Assembly: GCF_000022145.1 (NCBI RefSeq)
Contig: NC_011891.1
Location: forward strand, 2,802,001 to 2,866,000
Direction: 5' to 3'
Length of the DNA stretch: 64,000 bases
From: Anaeromyxobacter dehalogenans 2CP-1
Lineage (GTDB): Bacteria > Myxococcota > Myxococcia > Myxococcales > Anaeromyxobacteraceae
A program made the translations under genes and the position numbers. Shown in pieces: positions 23,767 through 34,896 of this stretch. The first letter of the stretch is position 1; each line of letters opens with the position of its first letter. The notes under the pieces are model-generated. The model was not told the DNA's origin. It saw only the letters and a program-made list of their open reading frames with translations, and made no database searches.

Positions 23767-26055
23767 CTAGGCCGCCTTGCGCACGGTCGCCGCCTCGCCG
23801 TCCGCGGGATCGGCGCGGCGCAGCTTCACGTCGAGCACGATGGCCCGGAGCACGAAGCCGAGGAGCGCGAGCGCGCCGCCGACGAACACCAGGTCGGGCA
23901 GCACGCGGGCCCAGGTGACCGCGTGGATGAAGGCGCTGCCGGTGACCTCGGGGCTGCGCGCGTACCAGAGGCCCTCGCGCACCGCGATGACGAGCTGGTA
24001 GATGCCGGCGGGCAGGAGCGAGAGGACGATCATGCCCGCCAGGCCCGCGTTGAGGCCCCAGAACGCGATCTTGAGGAGCCGGTCGCTCCAGGCCGCGGTC
24101 CGCACGATGTTGCGCATCGAGAACAGCATCAGCGCGATGGCGAGGAAGCCGTACACGCCGAACAGCGCGCCGTGCGAGTGGATGGGCGTCGTGTTCAGGC
24201 CCTGCGCGTAGTACAGCACGATGGGCGGGTTGATGAGGAAGCCCAGCACGCCCGCGCCCACCGCGTTCCAGAACGCCACCGCCACGAAGAAGTAGAGCGG
24301 CCACTTCCACGGCGTGGCGTTCCCGCCGCTGCGGGCCAGCTTCAGGTTCTCGTACACCTCGAACCCGAGCAGCGTGAGCGGGACGATCTCCAGCGCGGAG
24401 AACGTGGCGCCGAGCGCGGTGATGAACAGCGGCGAGCCGGTGAAGTACAGGTGGTGGAACGTGCCGATGATGCCGGCGCCCAGGTACAGCAGGATGGAGA
24501 AGTGGGTGGCGCGCGTCGCGGACCGCTCGCCCACCGCGCCGATCTTCGAGAGGATGAAGGCGAGCGCGACGGTCGCGAACACCTCGAAGAAGTTCTCGAC
24601 CCACAGGTGCACCACCCACCAGCGCCAGTAGTCGGCGACGGCGATGTGCGTGCCCGGCGTGTAGAACAGGCCCACCGAGTAGAACAGCGGGATGGAGACC
24701 GAGGCGTAGAGCAGCAGGTGCGTGAGGCCGCCGCGGTCCTGCTCGGCCTTCAGCGCCGGCTTGATGGCGCGGTACACCAGGAACAGCCACAGCAGCATGC
24801 CGGCGATGAGCGCCACCTGCCACACGCGGCCCAGCTCGATGTACTCGTAGCCCTGGTTGCCGACGAGCCAGCCGTTCGGGCCGGAGAGCTTGCCGCGGAC
24901 GCCGAGGTAGGTGCCGGCGAGCGCGCCGACCACGACCACCACCAGCGCGCCGAGAAGCGTCCAGACCAGCGCCTTCTGGCCCTTCGGCTCGTGGCCGCCC
25001 GCGACCGCCGGGCCGATGAACAGGCCGGTGGCGAGCCAGCAGGTCGCGATCCAGAACACGGCGAGCTGCAGGTGCCAGCCGCGGGTGGCGGCGTACGGCA
25101 GCAGCATGCCGAGGTCGATGCCGAACAGCTTGTTGCCCTCGACGGCGAAGTGGCCGGTCAGCGAGCCGAGCGCGGCCTGCAGGATGAAGAGGACGATGGC
25201 GACCGCGAAGTACGGCAGCGCGGCGCGCTGGCTGGGCGTGGGCTTCGGCTCCTGCAGCGGCGCGATCTTGACGTGGTGCTCGGGGTCCTTCGCGCGCAGG
25301 CGCAGGTAGTAGAAGATCGCGAGCGCGGTGCCGAGGATGAGCAGCACCATCGAGACGATCGACCAGACCAGCGACGAGGGCAGCGGGCCGTTGCCGACCA
25401 GCGGGTCGAACGGGAAGTTCGCGGTGTACGTGAACGTCTCGCCGGGCCGGTTGGTGCCGGCGGCCCAGGCGGTCCAGAAGAAGAACGCGGTGATGGCCTT
25501 CGCGTCGGCCGCGTCCGGCACGAAGCCGGCCGGGATCGACATGGGGTCGTTGCCGTCGCGGAACAGCCGCGTGTAGTACGCCACCAGCGCCGGGTACGCC
25601 GCGACCTGGCCGGGCGACAGCGTCAGCGTGTCGCTGGCGGGGTCGTAGCGGTTCTGCCGCAGCTCCTCGGCCACCTCGGCCTGGACGCGGCCGCGCTCAC
25701 CGGCGGGCAGCGCGGCGAGGTCCGCCTGCGTGAAGCCGGCGGCCGCGCCCGGGGTGAGGCCGCGCTTCAGGCCGGCGGTGACGAGGCCGGTCCGGTGGAG
25801 CGCGTCGGCCGACCAGTCCGGCGCGAGGTACGCGCCGTGGCCCCACACCGAGCCGGTCTGCTGGCCGCCGCGGGACAGGTACTGGCGCTGGCCGAGGGCC
25901 ACGTCCTCGGCGGTGAAGATCACCTCGCCGGACGGCGCGACCGCGCGGGCGGGGATGGGCGGCTTGTGCTTCGAGATCTGGGCGCCGCCGAAGATGAGGA
26001 CGGTGAAGCAGGCGACGATGACGAACAGCGAGACTGCGCGGGCCTTCGGGCTCAT
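23767..26055 (-). CDS. norZ: Quinol-dependent nitric oxide reductase (qNOR)
   Basis: A 762-residue membrane haem-copper-family enzyme that reduces NO to N2O with electrons from quinol. The qNOR-specific N-terminal extension replaces NorC (GQRQYLSRGGQQTGSVWGHG, then APDWSADALHR). About 14 transmembrane helices follow. Metal ligands and family marks are seen in GWHLQLAVFW, HLWVENFFEVF, IGTFHHLYFTGSP and HSHGALFGVYGFL. It follows a hemerythrin gene by 31 bases in one operon and is divergent from a sigma-54 activator gene. The role is NO detoxification or a step of incomplete denitrification. Confidence 0.95.
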   Translation of the reverse strand: MSPKARAVSLFVIVACFTVLIFGGAQISKHKPPIPARAVAPSGEVIFTAEDVALGQRQYLSRGGQQTGSVWGHGAYLAPDWSADALHRTGLVTAGLKRGLTPGAAAGFTQADLAALPAGERGRVQAEVAEELRQNRYDPASDTLTLSPGQVAAYPALVAYYTRLFRDGNDPMSIPAGFVPDAADAKAITAFFFWTAWAAGTNRPGETFTYTANFPFDPLVGNGPLPSSLVWSIVSMVLLILGTALAIFYYLRLRAKDPEHHVKIAPLQEPKPTPSQRAALPYFAVAIVLFILQAALGSLTGHFAVEGNKLFGIDLGMLLPYAATRGWHLQLAVFWIATCWLATGLFIGPAVAGGHEPKGQKALVWTLLGALVVVVVGALAGTYLGVRGKLSGPNGWLVGNQGYEYIELGRVWQVALIAGMLLWLFLVYRAIKPALKAEQDRGGLTHLLLYASVSIPLFYSVGLFYTPGTHIAVADYWRWWVVHLWVENFFEVFATVALAFILSKIGAVGERSATRATHFSILLYLGAGIIGTFHHLYFTGSPLFITALGATFSALEIVPLTLLGFEVYENLKLARSGGNATPWKWPLYFFVAVAFWNAVGAGVLGFLINPPIVLYYAQGLNTTPIHSHGALFGVYGFLAIALMLFSMRNIVRTAAWSDRLLKIAFWGLNAGLAGMIVLSLLPAGIYQLVIAVREGLWYARSPEVTGSAFIHAVTWARVLPDLVFVGGALALLGFVLRAIVLDVKLRRADPADGEAATVRKAA

Positions 26056-26086
26056 GTCGGACGTCTCTCCTGGTGCGTGAAGTGGG

Positions 26087-26695
26087 TTAGCCGGCGCAGC
26101 CGAAGCGGTGCGCGGTGGACGGCTGGGCGCCGGGGTGGATGGAGCCGGCGTGACGGCGGATCAGCTCCTCGGCCAGCGCGTGGTACCGCTCGTGCGCGCC
26201 CGCGCCGGTGCGCTCCGCCTCGAAGCGGTCGCAGGCCTCGCCCACCTCCGCCATCACCTCGGGCGGCAGGTGCTGCTCGGCCATCGGGTAGAGGATCGCG
26301 TCCTCCTTGTGGATGTGCGCGTGGAGCAGGCCGGAGTAGCCGTGCGCGGCCGCCTCGACCTCCTGCAGGTCGGCGGCGCTCCAGGGCGCGTCCTGCGCGG
26401 CCTTCTCCGCCATGGCGCGGATCAGCGCGCGCCCCTGGTCGTGCTCGTGGAGCATCACCGCGATGGGCCCGCCGTTCGACGGGAACCCGTGCTGGGTCAT
26501 GGTCTGGAAGAGGATGTCCTCCTCCTTGCCGTGGTGGCAGCCGTCGGCGAACTCGCGCAGGAACGTGACGAAGCGCCCCAGCTCCTCCTTCTCGGTGGCC
26601 CCCTTGCGGCGGAGCTCCTCGGCGAAGCCCACCAGGGCGTCGCACACCTGCTCGATCACCCGGTGCTCGCCCATCAACGTCTCGATCGCATCCAT
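26087..26695 (-). CDS. Hemerythrin-domain protein, NO/iron stress
   Basis: A 202-residue protein with hemerythrin helices: LMGEHRVIEQVCDAL, CHHGKEEDILFQTM, MLHEHDQGRALI and HIHKEDAILYPMAEQHL. These supply the His and Glu ligands for a di-iron centre. It resembles the YtfE/DnrN-neighbour type found with NO reductases. ATG 26695 is preceded by AAGGAGG. It is the first gene of the hemerythrin-norZ unit and lies about 45 bases behind a -24/-12 promoter. It probably binds NO or O2, or repairs iron-sulfur centres; inferred from family and context. Confidence 0.88.
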   Translation of the reverse strand: MDAIETLMGEHRVIEQVCDALVGFAEELRRKGATEKEELGRFVTFLREFADGCHHGKEEDILFQTMTQHGFPSNGGPIAVMLHEHDQGRALIRAMAEKAAQDAPWSAADLQEVEAAAHGYSGLLHAHIHKEDAILYPMAEQHLPPEVMAEVGEACDRFEAERTGAGAHERYHALAEELIRRHAGSIHPGAQPSTAHRFGCAG

Positions 26696-26750
26696 CGTTC
26701 GGCCTCCTTCCGGCGGCACCGCCGGTGCTTTGCTCCCGCGCGTGACCATC

Positions 26751-26767
26751 AGCAAGATGCCTGCCGA
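26751..26767 (-). promoter_or_regulatory. Sigma-54 promoter of hemerythrin-norZ unit
   Basis: Read on the minus strand the site is TCGGCAGGCATCTTGCT, with GG and GC exactly ten bases apart and an ideal TTGCT -12 box. The expected start of transcription is near 26740, leaving a 45-base leader. A dedicated AAA+ activator is encoded divergently next to it. Confidence 0.65.
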
Positions 26768-26770
26768 ACT

Positions 26771-26856
26771 CGACATTTCGGTAACCACTCAGGTTTTTCG
26801 GCTAGCGCCCCCTGAGGCACCGATCGACCGTTGCCTCCGGCACCGATATTTCGGTA
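26771..26856. promoter_or_regulatory. Paired 13-bp operator/enhancer sites
   Basis: CGACATTTCGGTA (26771-26783) and CGATATTTCGGTA (26844-26856) differ at one base. They lie 73 bp apart, which is seven helical turns. The second lies within a palindrome, ACCGATATTTCGGT (26842-26855). They lie upstream of the -24/-12 promoter and just before the activator start, so they are likely binding sites for that activator, with possible autoregulation. Confidence 0.55.
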
Positions 26857-26867
26857 GACACCGTTCC

Positions 26868-28445
<1,578 letters not shown>

Positions 28446-28464
28446 CCCCGGGGCCGGCGGGCGG

Positions 28465-30699
28465 CTACCGCGCCCCGCGCCCGCTCGTGATCCGGAAGAT
28501 CTCGGCGATGACGCCGCCGGCGGTGTTCGCGCCGCCCACGCCCGCGCCCTGCACCACCAGCGGCCGCTCGGCGTGCCGCGCGGTGGTGAACGCGACGTGG
28601 GCCTCCACGCCCACGAGCCGCGCCAGCGGGTGCTCGAGCGGCACCGCCTCCGGCCCGACCCGCGCTGCGACGCGCCCGCCCTCCCCCACCGTCACGCGCG
28701 CCACGTAGCGCAGCACCTCGCCGGCGCGCCGCAGGCGCTCCACCCGCGCGGCCATCGCCTCGTCGTGCCCGCGCAGCGCCGCGATGAGCGCGTCCGGCGT
28801 GCCGGGCGCGAGCAGCGCCGGCGGCACGAGCGGCTCGACCTCGACGTCCTCCAGCGCCAGCGTCGCCCCCAGCTCGCGCGCCAGGATGAGCGCCTTCCGG
28901 GCGGAGTCCACGCCGGACAGGTCGTCGCGCGGGTCGGCCTCGCAGTAGCCGAGCCCCATCGCCCAGCGCGCCGCCAGGGACAGCGGCGTCCCGCGCGCGA
29001 GCTCGGTGCAGAGGTACCCGAGCGTCCCCGACAGCGAGCCCTCCACGCGCTGCACCCGGTCGCCGGTCCGGACCAGGCGGCGCAGCGTCCCGATCACCGG
29101 CAGGCTCGCGCCCACCGCCGTGTCGTAGTGCCAGTGCCGGTGGTGCTGGCGGCGCATCGCCCGGAGCGCCTCGAGCCGCCGCGGCGCGACCGCCAGGGGC
29201 CGCTTGTTCGAGGCGATGACGTCGATGCCGCGCCGGAACGCCTGCTCGTACACGTCCTCCATGCCGTCGGCGGCGGTGAGGTCCACCAGCACCGGCCGCG
29301 GAAGGGCCGCGAGCCGGTCGAGCAGCGCCGGCGCCGAGCGCGCGTCCACCGGGCCGGTGGCCGGGGCGGCGGCGAGCGCCTCCTCCCACCGCGCCAGGTC
29401 CACGCCGCGCGGCTCGAGCAGCGTGCCCCGCGTGTCCGCCACGCCGACCACCCGCAGCAGCACGTCGTAGTCGCGCTCCAGCTCGGTGCGCTGCACCCGG
29501 ACCTGCTCCAGCAGCTCGCGCCCGACCTTCCCCTTCCCGAGCACGAGCAGCGACAGGCCGCGCTCGGCGAACGCCTCCTCCCCCGGCATGGCCGGCGCTG
29601 CCGCCGCGGCGGCGGGTCGGCCGCGGAAGTCGGCCACCATGTCGCTCAGCCGGTCCACGTCGATGAGGAACGCGTCGTGCCCGTGCGGCGAGTCCATCAC
29701 CGCGAGCCGCGCGCCCGGGACCAGCATCGCCACCTCGCGCTGCTCCCAGGGCCAGTAGAGGACGTCCGAGTCGATCGACACCACCAGCGTCGGCTGCCGG
29801 AGGCCGCGCAGGACCTCCTCGAAGTCGCCGCGGCCGCGCGCCACGTCGTGCGTGTCCATGGCGCGGGTGAGCGTGACGTACGTGGCCGGGTCGAAGCGAT
29901 CCACCAGCTGCTTGCCCTGGTAGCGGAGGTAGCTCTCCACCGCGAACAGGTCCTCGGTCTGCGGCCGGCGCCCGAAGCGCTCCTCGAAGGACGGCTGGCT
30001 CCGGTAGGACAGCATCGCCATCATCCGGGCCGCGGCGAGGCCGGCCACCGGCGGCTCGTCGGCGGGGTAGCGCCCGTCCTTCCAGAGCGGGTCGGCGTAG
30101 ATGGCCTGGCGCTGCGCCTCGGAGAGGCCGATGCACCAGGCCGAGTGGCGCGCGGTCGAGGCCACGAACACCACCGACTCGACCAGGTCCGGGTAGAGCA
30201 GCGCCCACTCCAGCACCTGCATGCCGCCCAGCGAGCCGCCCACCGCCATGCGGACGCGGCGCACGCCGAGCCCGTCGACGAGGGCGCGCTGGACGCGGAC
30301 CATGTCGCGGATGGTGATGGCGGGGAAGGTGCCGTGCCAGGGCGCGCCGGTGGCCGGGTCGATCGAGGTCGGCCCGGTGGTGCCGTAGCAGCTCCCCAGG
30401 ATGTTGGAGCAGACGATGAAGTCGCGCTCCGGGTCCAGCGCGCGGCCCGGCCCGAACATCTGCGTCCACCACAGATCGGCGTCGGCCGAGCCGGTCAGCG
30501 CGTGGCACACCACCACCGCGTTGCCGCCGTCGGCGTCGAGCGTCCCCCAGGTGCGGTACCCGACCGTCACGCCCGGCAGCGCGCCCCCCAGCTCCAGCGG
30601 GAACGGACCGGGGATCTGGAACGAGCGCGTCTCCGGGGAGACGAAGGCGGCGCGCCCGGCGGCTGCGGTCGCGCCGGCGCTGCCGTTGCGGTGGGCCAT
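28465..30699 (-). CDS. metX-hom: Fused homoserine O-acetyltransferase / homoserine dehydrogenase
   Basis: A 744-residue two-enzyme protein. Residues about 20-375 are MetX, an alpha/beta hydrolase: [20 protein letters not shown], nucleophile loop [13 protein letters not shown], the Asp in [14 protein letters not shown] and the His in SPHGHDAF. Residues about 390-744 are homoserine dehydrogenase of the ThrA type: [13 protein letters not shown] nucleotide fold, [23 protein letters not shown] and [19 protein letters not shown]. Together they turn aspartate semialdehyde into O-acetylhomoserine, the entry to methionine. Both halves look complete. ATG 30699 is chosen because conservation begins there; the ribosome site is weak. 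It is convergent with the activator gene, 19 bases apart. Confidence 0.92.
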   Translation of the reverse strand: MAHRNGSAGATAAAGRAAFVSPETRSFQIPGPFPLELGGALPGVTVGYRTWGTLDADGGNAVVVCHALTGSADADLWWTQMFGPGRALDPERDFIVCSNILGSCYGTTGPTSIDPATGAPWHGTFPAITIRDMVRVQRALVDGLGVRRVRMAVGGSLGGMQVLEWALLYPDLVESVVFVASTARHSAWCIGLSEAQRQAIYADPLWKDGRYPADEPPVAGLAAARMMAMLSYRSQPSFEERFGRRPQTEDLFAVESYLRYQGKQLVDRFDPATYVTLTRAMDTHDVARGRGDFEEVLRGLRQPTLVVSIDSDVLYWPWEQREVAMLVPGARLAVMDSPHGHDAFLIDVDRLSDMVADFRGRPAAAAAAPAMPGEEAFAERGLSLLVLGKGKVGRELLEQVRVQRTELERDYDVLLRVVGVADTRGTLLEPRGVDLARWEEALAAAPATGPVDARSAPALLDRLAALPRPVLVDLTAADGMEDVYEQAFRRGIDVIASNKRPLAVAPRRLEALRAMRRQHHRHWHYDTAVGASLPVIGTLRRLVRTGDRVQRVEGSLSGTLGYLCTELARGTPLSLAARWAMGLGYCEADPRDDLSGVDSARKALILARELGATLALEDVEVEPLVPPALLAPGTPDALIAALRGHDEAMAARVERLRRAGEVLRYVARVTVGEGGRVAARVGPEAVPLEHPLARLVGVEAHVAFTTARHAERPLVVQGAGVGGANTAGGVIAEIFRITSGRGAR

Positions 30700-31102
30700 G
30701 GAGCGCGGAGGGTATCGGCGGCCGATCGGGGGTGTCAAGGCGGCGGCGCCGGCCCTCCGCCGCGCTCCGCGGCCGCCTGCTCCGCGCGCGCCGCCGGCGG
30801 CGCACGAACGGTTCGTCCGCGAGGCGCCGCGCCCTGCACCTCGCGTCGATGACACCCGCCCGGCGGACATGGCGCGGCCCCCCCGCCTCGACCCCCCGGG
30901 TGGCCTGCGCTGCGCCGTTTTCATGGTGGAGGGTGGCCACCGCACGCCGGGTGAAGCGTCACCCCCCGCCGCCGCACCGCGCCGCCGCCGGTTCGCGCCG
31001 GAATCGCGTGACGCCCGGGACGTGACGCGTTGGCCCCGACCTTGCTCTGGCGCCAGCCGAGCGACGCGCCCCCCAGCGTCGCGACGAGAAGGAGCCAACG
31101 CC
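30700..31102. promoter_or_regulatory. Divergent control region: metX-hom / flagellar operon
   Basis: About 400 bases without a gene. On the flagellar side it holds three copies of GTGACGC: inverted at 30956-30962 and direct at 31008-31014 and 31022-31028. These lie just upstream of the -24/-12 promoter at 31031, as enhancer sites would. On the metX side I looked for a SAM or SAH riboswitch and saw no convincing one. Confidence 0.45.
31031..31046 (+). promoter_or_regulatory. Sigma-54 promoter of flagellar operon
   Basis: TGGCCCCGACCTTGCT has GG and GC ten bases apart and a perfect TTGCT -12 box. It ends 56 bases before the start of the first gene, which itself encodes a sigma-54 activator, so autoactivation is likely. 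Confidence 0.7.
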
Positions 31103-32326
<1,224 letters not shown>

Positions 32327-32332
32327 GCACGC

Positions 32333-33652
32333 GTGACGCCCGCCGCCGTCCTCCTGGCGCTCGCCGCCTCGGCGCCGCCGCCGCTCGCCCTCACCGTCTC
32401 GGCCGAGCGCATCGCGCTCCCCGCCGCAGCGGCCCCGGCGCGCCTCGAGGCCCGCCCGCTGGAGCACAGGGTGGCGTTGCGGGTCCCCGCCGCGGCGACG
32501 GCGGCGCTCGCCCGCCGCCTGCGCGGCGCGTCCCGGCTCTGTCCCGCGGTGGACGCCGCGCCCGGAGAGGTGGTGCTGCGCTGCACCGCGCGATGGGTCC
32601 GCGCCGCCGTCGTGGAGGGCCTGCCCGGCCCGACGCTGGATCTGTTCGAGCTCTCGGTGCCGCCCTGGCGCCCGGAGGAGGAGGGCCCGCCGCTGGTCCC
32701 GTTCGACGGGGCGGCGCTGGGCCTGGGCCCCTGCCCGGGCGAGCGGCCCGCCACCCGCGGCGAGTGCGCGCTCGCCGCCGGCGACCTGGCCGCGGCGCGC
32801 GCCGCCTTCGAGGAGGCGCTCGCCGCCGGCCCGTCCGCCCACGCCCAGCTCCGGCTCGGGGACCTCGACCTCCGCGAGGACCGGCCCGATGCGGCGGTGG
32901 AGCGCTGGCGCCGCGCGCGCGCCGAGGCCCCCTGGGGCCGGCTCGCGGCGGAGCGGCTCTGCGAGCTCGAGCCGGGCTGCCTCGCGGCGGGCGGGCGGGC
33001 CGCGGTGTTCGACGCGCTCGCGGTGGAGCGACCGCTGCGGGCGGACCTCGTGCTGCGGCGCATCCGGCTGCGCGCCCTCGCCGGCGACCTCGCCGCCGCG
33101 GCCCGCGCGGTGGCCGAGGACTCGCGCCCGGCCGGTGCCTGCGCCGGCGCGGCGGCCTGGTGCCGGCACGTGCTCCTCGTCGCCCTCCGCCAGCCCGGCG
33201 CCGACGGCGCGGCCGCGCTCGCCGCCTACCTGGAGGTGCCCGGCCGCGGCGAGGGGCCGCTGGCGCTCGAGCTGGCGCGCGCCGCCGCCGACCGCGCCCT
33301 GCAGGCGGGCGCGCCGCGCTTCGCCGCCGCGGTGCTGGCCGGCCAGACCGGTCGCGTGCCGCGGGACGAGCTCTCGGATCACCTGCGCCGCGTGGTGGAG
33401 CTGTACGGCGCCGCCGGGGACGCGGTGCGAGGCCGCGAGGTGGCGCGGTTCGCGCGCACCCGCCTCCCCGAGGCCGAGCTGGCGCGCGCGCCCTGGCGGA
33501 CGGCGCTCGCGGCGCTGCGCCCGTCGGCGCCCCCGGCCCCGCGGCCGGCCCCGGCCCGCCCCCCCGCCCCGGCCGACGACGGGGACCTGCGCGCCGCGCG
33601 CGCCGCGGTGGAGGCGGCCCGGCTCGGCGCGGCCCCGGCGACGCGCCCCTGA
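32333..33652 (+). CDS. Exported TPR-like protein in flagellar operon, unknown
   Basis: A 439-residue Ala/Arg-rich protein, starting at GTG 32333 six bases after the activator stop. A short hydrophobic start (PAAVLLALAASAPPPLALTV) looks like a signal peptide. The middle has TPR-like helical units (GDLAAARAAFEEALAAGPSAHAQ, then LRLGDLDLREDRPDAAVERW) with Cys residues in pairs. The end is a Pro-rich linker and a short helix. No known flagellar family is recognised. Its position before flgB suggests a periplasmic assembly or scaffold factor, which is inference. Confidence 0.65.
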   Translation: MTPAAVLLALAASAPPPLALTVSAERIALPAAAAPARLEARPLEHRVALRVPAAATAALARRLRGASRLCPAVDAAPGEVVLRCTARWVRAAVVEGLPGPTLDLFELSVPPWRPEEEGPPLVPFDGAALGLGPCPGERPATRGECALAAGDLAAARAAFEEALAAGPSAHAQLRLGDLDLREDRPDAAVERWRRARAEAPWGRLAAERLCELEPGCLAAGGRAAVFDALAVERPLRADLVLRRIRLRALAGDLAAAARAVAEDSRPAGACAGAAAWCRHVLLVALRQPGADGAAALAAYLEVPGRGEGPLALELARAAADRALQAGAPRFAAAVLAGQTGRVPRDELSDHLRRVVELYGAAGDAVRGREVARFARTRLPEAELARAPWRTALAALRPSAPPAPRPAPARPPAPADDGDLRAARAAVEAARLGAAPATRP

Positions 33653-33689
33653 CGCCGCGCCGGGCACGGCGCTCGCAGAAGGAGCGGGC

Positions 33690-34148
33690 ATGAGGATCTT
33701 CGACGCCACGCTCTCGACGCTGGAACGCGCGCTCGACGTCCGCCTGGCCCGCCAGACCGTGCTCGGCGGCGATCTCGCGAACGCGAACACGCCCGGCTTC
33801 ACGCCGGTCGACCTCGACTTCCGGGCCGCCATGGCCGCCGCGCCCGCGCCCGGCCCCGACCTGCCCGCCGCGCCGCCGCCCAGGGTGGCGGCGCGCCGGG
33901 GCGACATCCCGTTGACGCTCGCCGCCGCGGTCGCGGGCGCCCCGCAGCCGATCGCCGGCCCGGCCGCGCCGGAGCGCTTCGTCGCGGAGGTGCCGGGCGC
34001 CGCGCCGGGGCTCGACGGCAACGCCGTGGACCTCGACCGCACCACCGCCGCCATCGCCGAGAACGCCATCCAGTACGGCGCGGCCGCCCGGGCCGCCGCC
34101 AAGAAGCTCGCCATCCTCCGCTACGTCGCCTCGGACGGCGCGGCCTAG
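33690..34148 (+). CDS. flgB: Flagellar proximal rod protein FlgB
   Basis: A 152-residue rod protein. The N-terminal flagellar bb_rod motif is clear (VLGGDLANANTPGFTPVDLDF), and the C-terminal helix (GNAVDLDRTTAAIAENAIQYGAAA) packs in the rod. A Pro/Ala-rich insert lies between. AGAAGGAG precedes ATG 33690. It is the first structural gene in the usual order flgB-flgC-fliE-fliF. Confidence 0.93.
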   Translation: MRIFDATLSTLERALDVRLARQTVLGGDLANANTPGFTPVDLDFRAAMAAAPAPGPDLPAAPPPRVAARRGDIPLTLAAAVAGAPQPIAGPAAPERFVAEVPGAAPGLDGNAVDLDRTTAAIAENAIQYGAAARAAAKKLAILRYVASDGAA

Positions 34149-34161
34149 CCCGGGAGCTGCC

Positions 34162-34584
34162 ATGGACTTCCTCTCCGCCCTGAACGTCAGCGCGTCCGGC
34201 CTCGCCGCCGAGCGCGTCCGCGTCAACCTCGCCGCCTCCAACCTGGCGAACGCCGAGACCACCCGCGGCCCGGACGGCCAGCCCTATCGCCGGCTCGACC
34301 CGGTGCTCGAGGCGGTGCCGTTCGACGCCGCGCTGGGCGCGGCCGGCCCGGCCCCCTCCGGCGTGCGCGTGGCCGCCATCGCCGAGGGCGACGGCCCCGG
34401 GCGCCGCGTGTTCAGCCCGGCCCACCCGGACGCCGACCCCGACGGCTTCGTGACGCTCCCCGACGTCAACCCGGTGCACGAGATCGTGAACCTCATGTCG
34501 GCCCAGAAGGCCTACGAGGCGAACGCCACCGCGGTGGACACGCTCAAGACGATGGCGCAGCGCGCCCTCGAGATCGCGAGGTAG
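34162..34584 (+). CDS. flgC: Flagellar proximal rod protein FlgC
   Basis: A 140-residue rod protein. It has the N-terminal motif SASGLAAERVRVNLAASNLA followed by NAETTRGPDGQPYRR, and the C-terminal NPVHEIVNLMSAQKAYEANA typical of FlgC. It follows flgB by 13 bases and precedes fliE by three. Confidence 0.95.
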   Translation: MDFLSALNVSASGLAAERVRVNLAASNLANAETTRGPDGQPYRRLDPVLEAVPFDAALGAAGPAPSGVRVAAIAEGDGPGRRVFSPAHPDADPDGFVTLPDVNPVHEIVNLMSAQKAYEANATAVDTLKTMAQRALEIAR

Positions 34585-34587
34585 GCC

Positions 34588-34875
34588 ATGGACGGCATCC
34601 GCGGCATCGGCCCGGCCCTCTACCAGCCCGCGGCGGCGCCGGCGGCGCGGCCGGAGGGCGGCACCTTCGGGCGCGCGCTCGGCGAGGCGCTGGCGCAGGC
34701 CGAGGCGCTGCAGGGCGCGGCCGACGCGCAGGCCGCGCGCTCCGCGCTCGGCGAGGGCAACCTGCACGAGACCGCGCTCGCGCTGGAGAAGGCCGACGTG
34801 GCGATGCGGGTGGCCACGCGCGTCCGCAACAAGCTCGTCGAGGCCTACCAGGAAGTCATGCGGATGAGCGTGTAG
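34588..34875 (+). CDS. fliE: Flagellar MS ring-rod junction protein FliE
   Basis: A 95-residue protein with the FliE C-terminal region: [20 protein letters not shown] followed by [18 protein letters not shown]. It links the MS ring (FliF) to the rod. Normal length, three bases after flgC. Confidence 0.95.
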   Translation: MDGIRGIGPALYQPAAAPAARPEGGTFGRALGEALAQAEALQGAADAQAARSALGEGNLHETALALEKADVAMRVATRVRNKLVEAYQEVMRMSV

Positions 34876-34896
34876 CGCCGCGCTCCGGACACGTCC

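Noticed and set aside
30700-30960. SAM or SAH riboswitch upstream of metX-hom
   Set aside because: A short AACGGCGC string recalls the SAH motif, but the required stems and pseudoknot partner are not visible.
33662-33677. GGGCACGGCGCTCGCA as a sigma-54 promoter for flgB
   Set aside because: The predicted start of transcription would fall on the flgB start codon and the box overlaps the ribosome site; likely chance in G+C-rich DNA.
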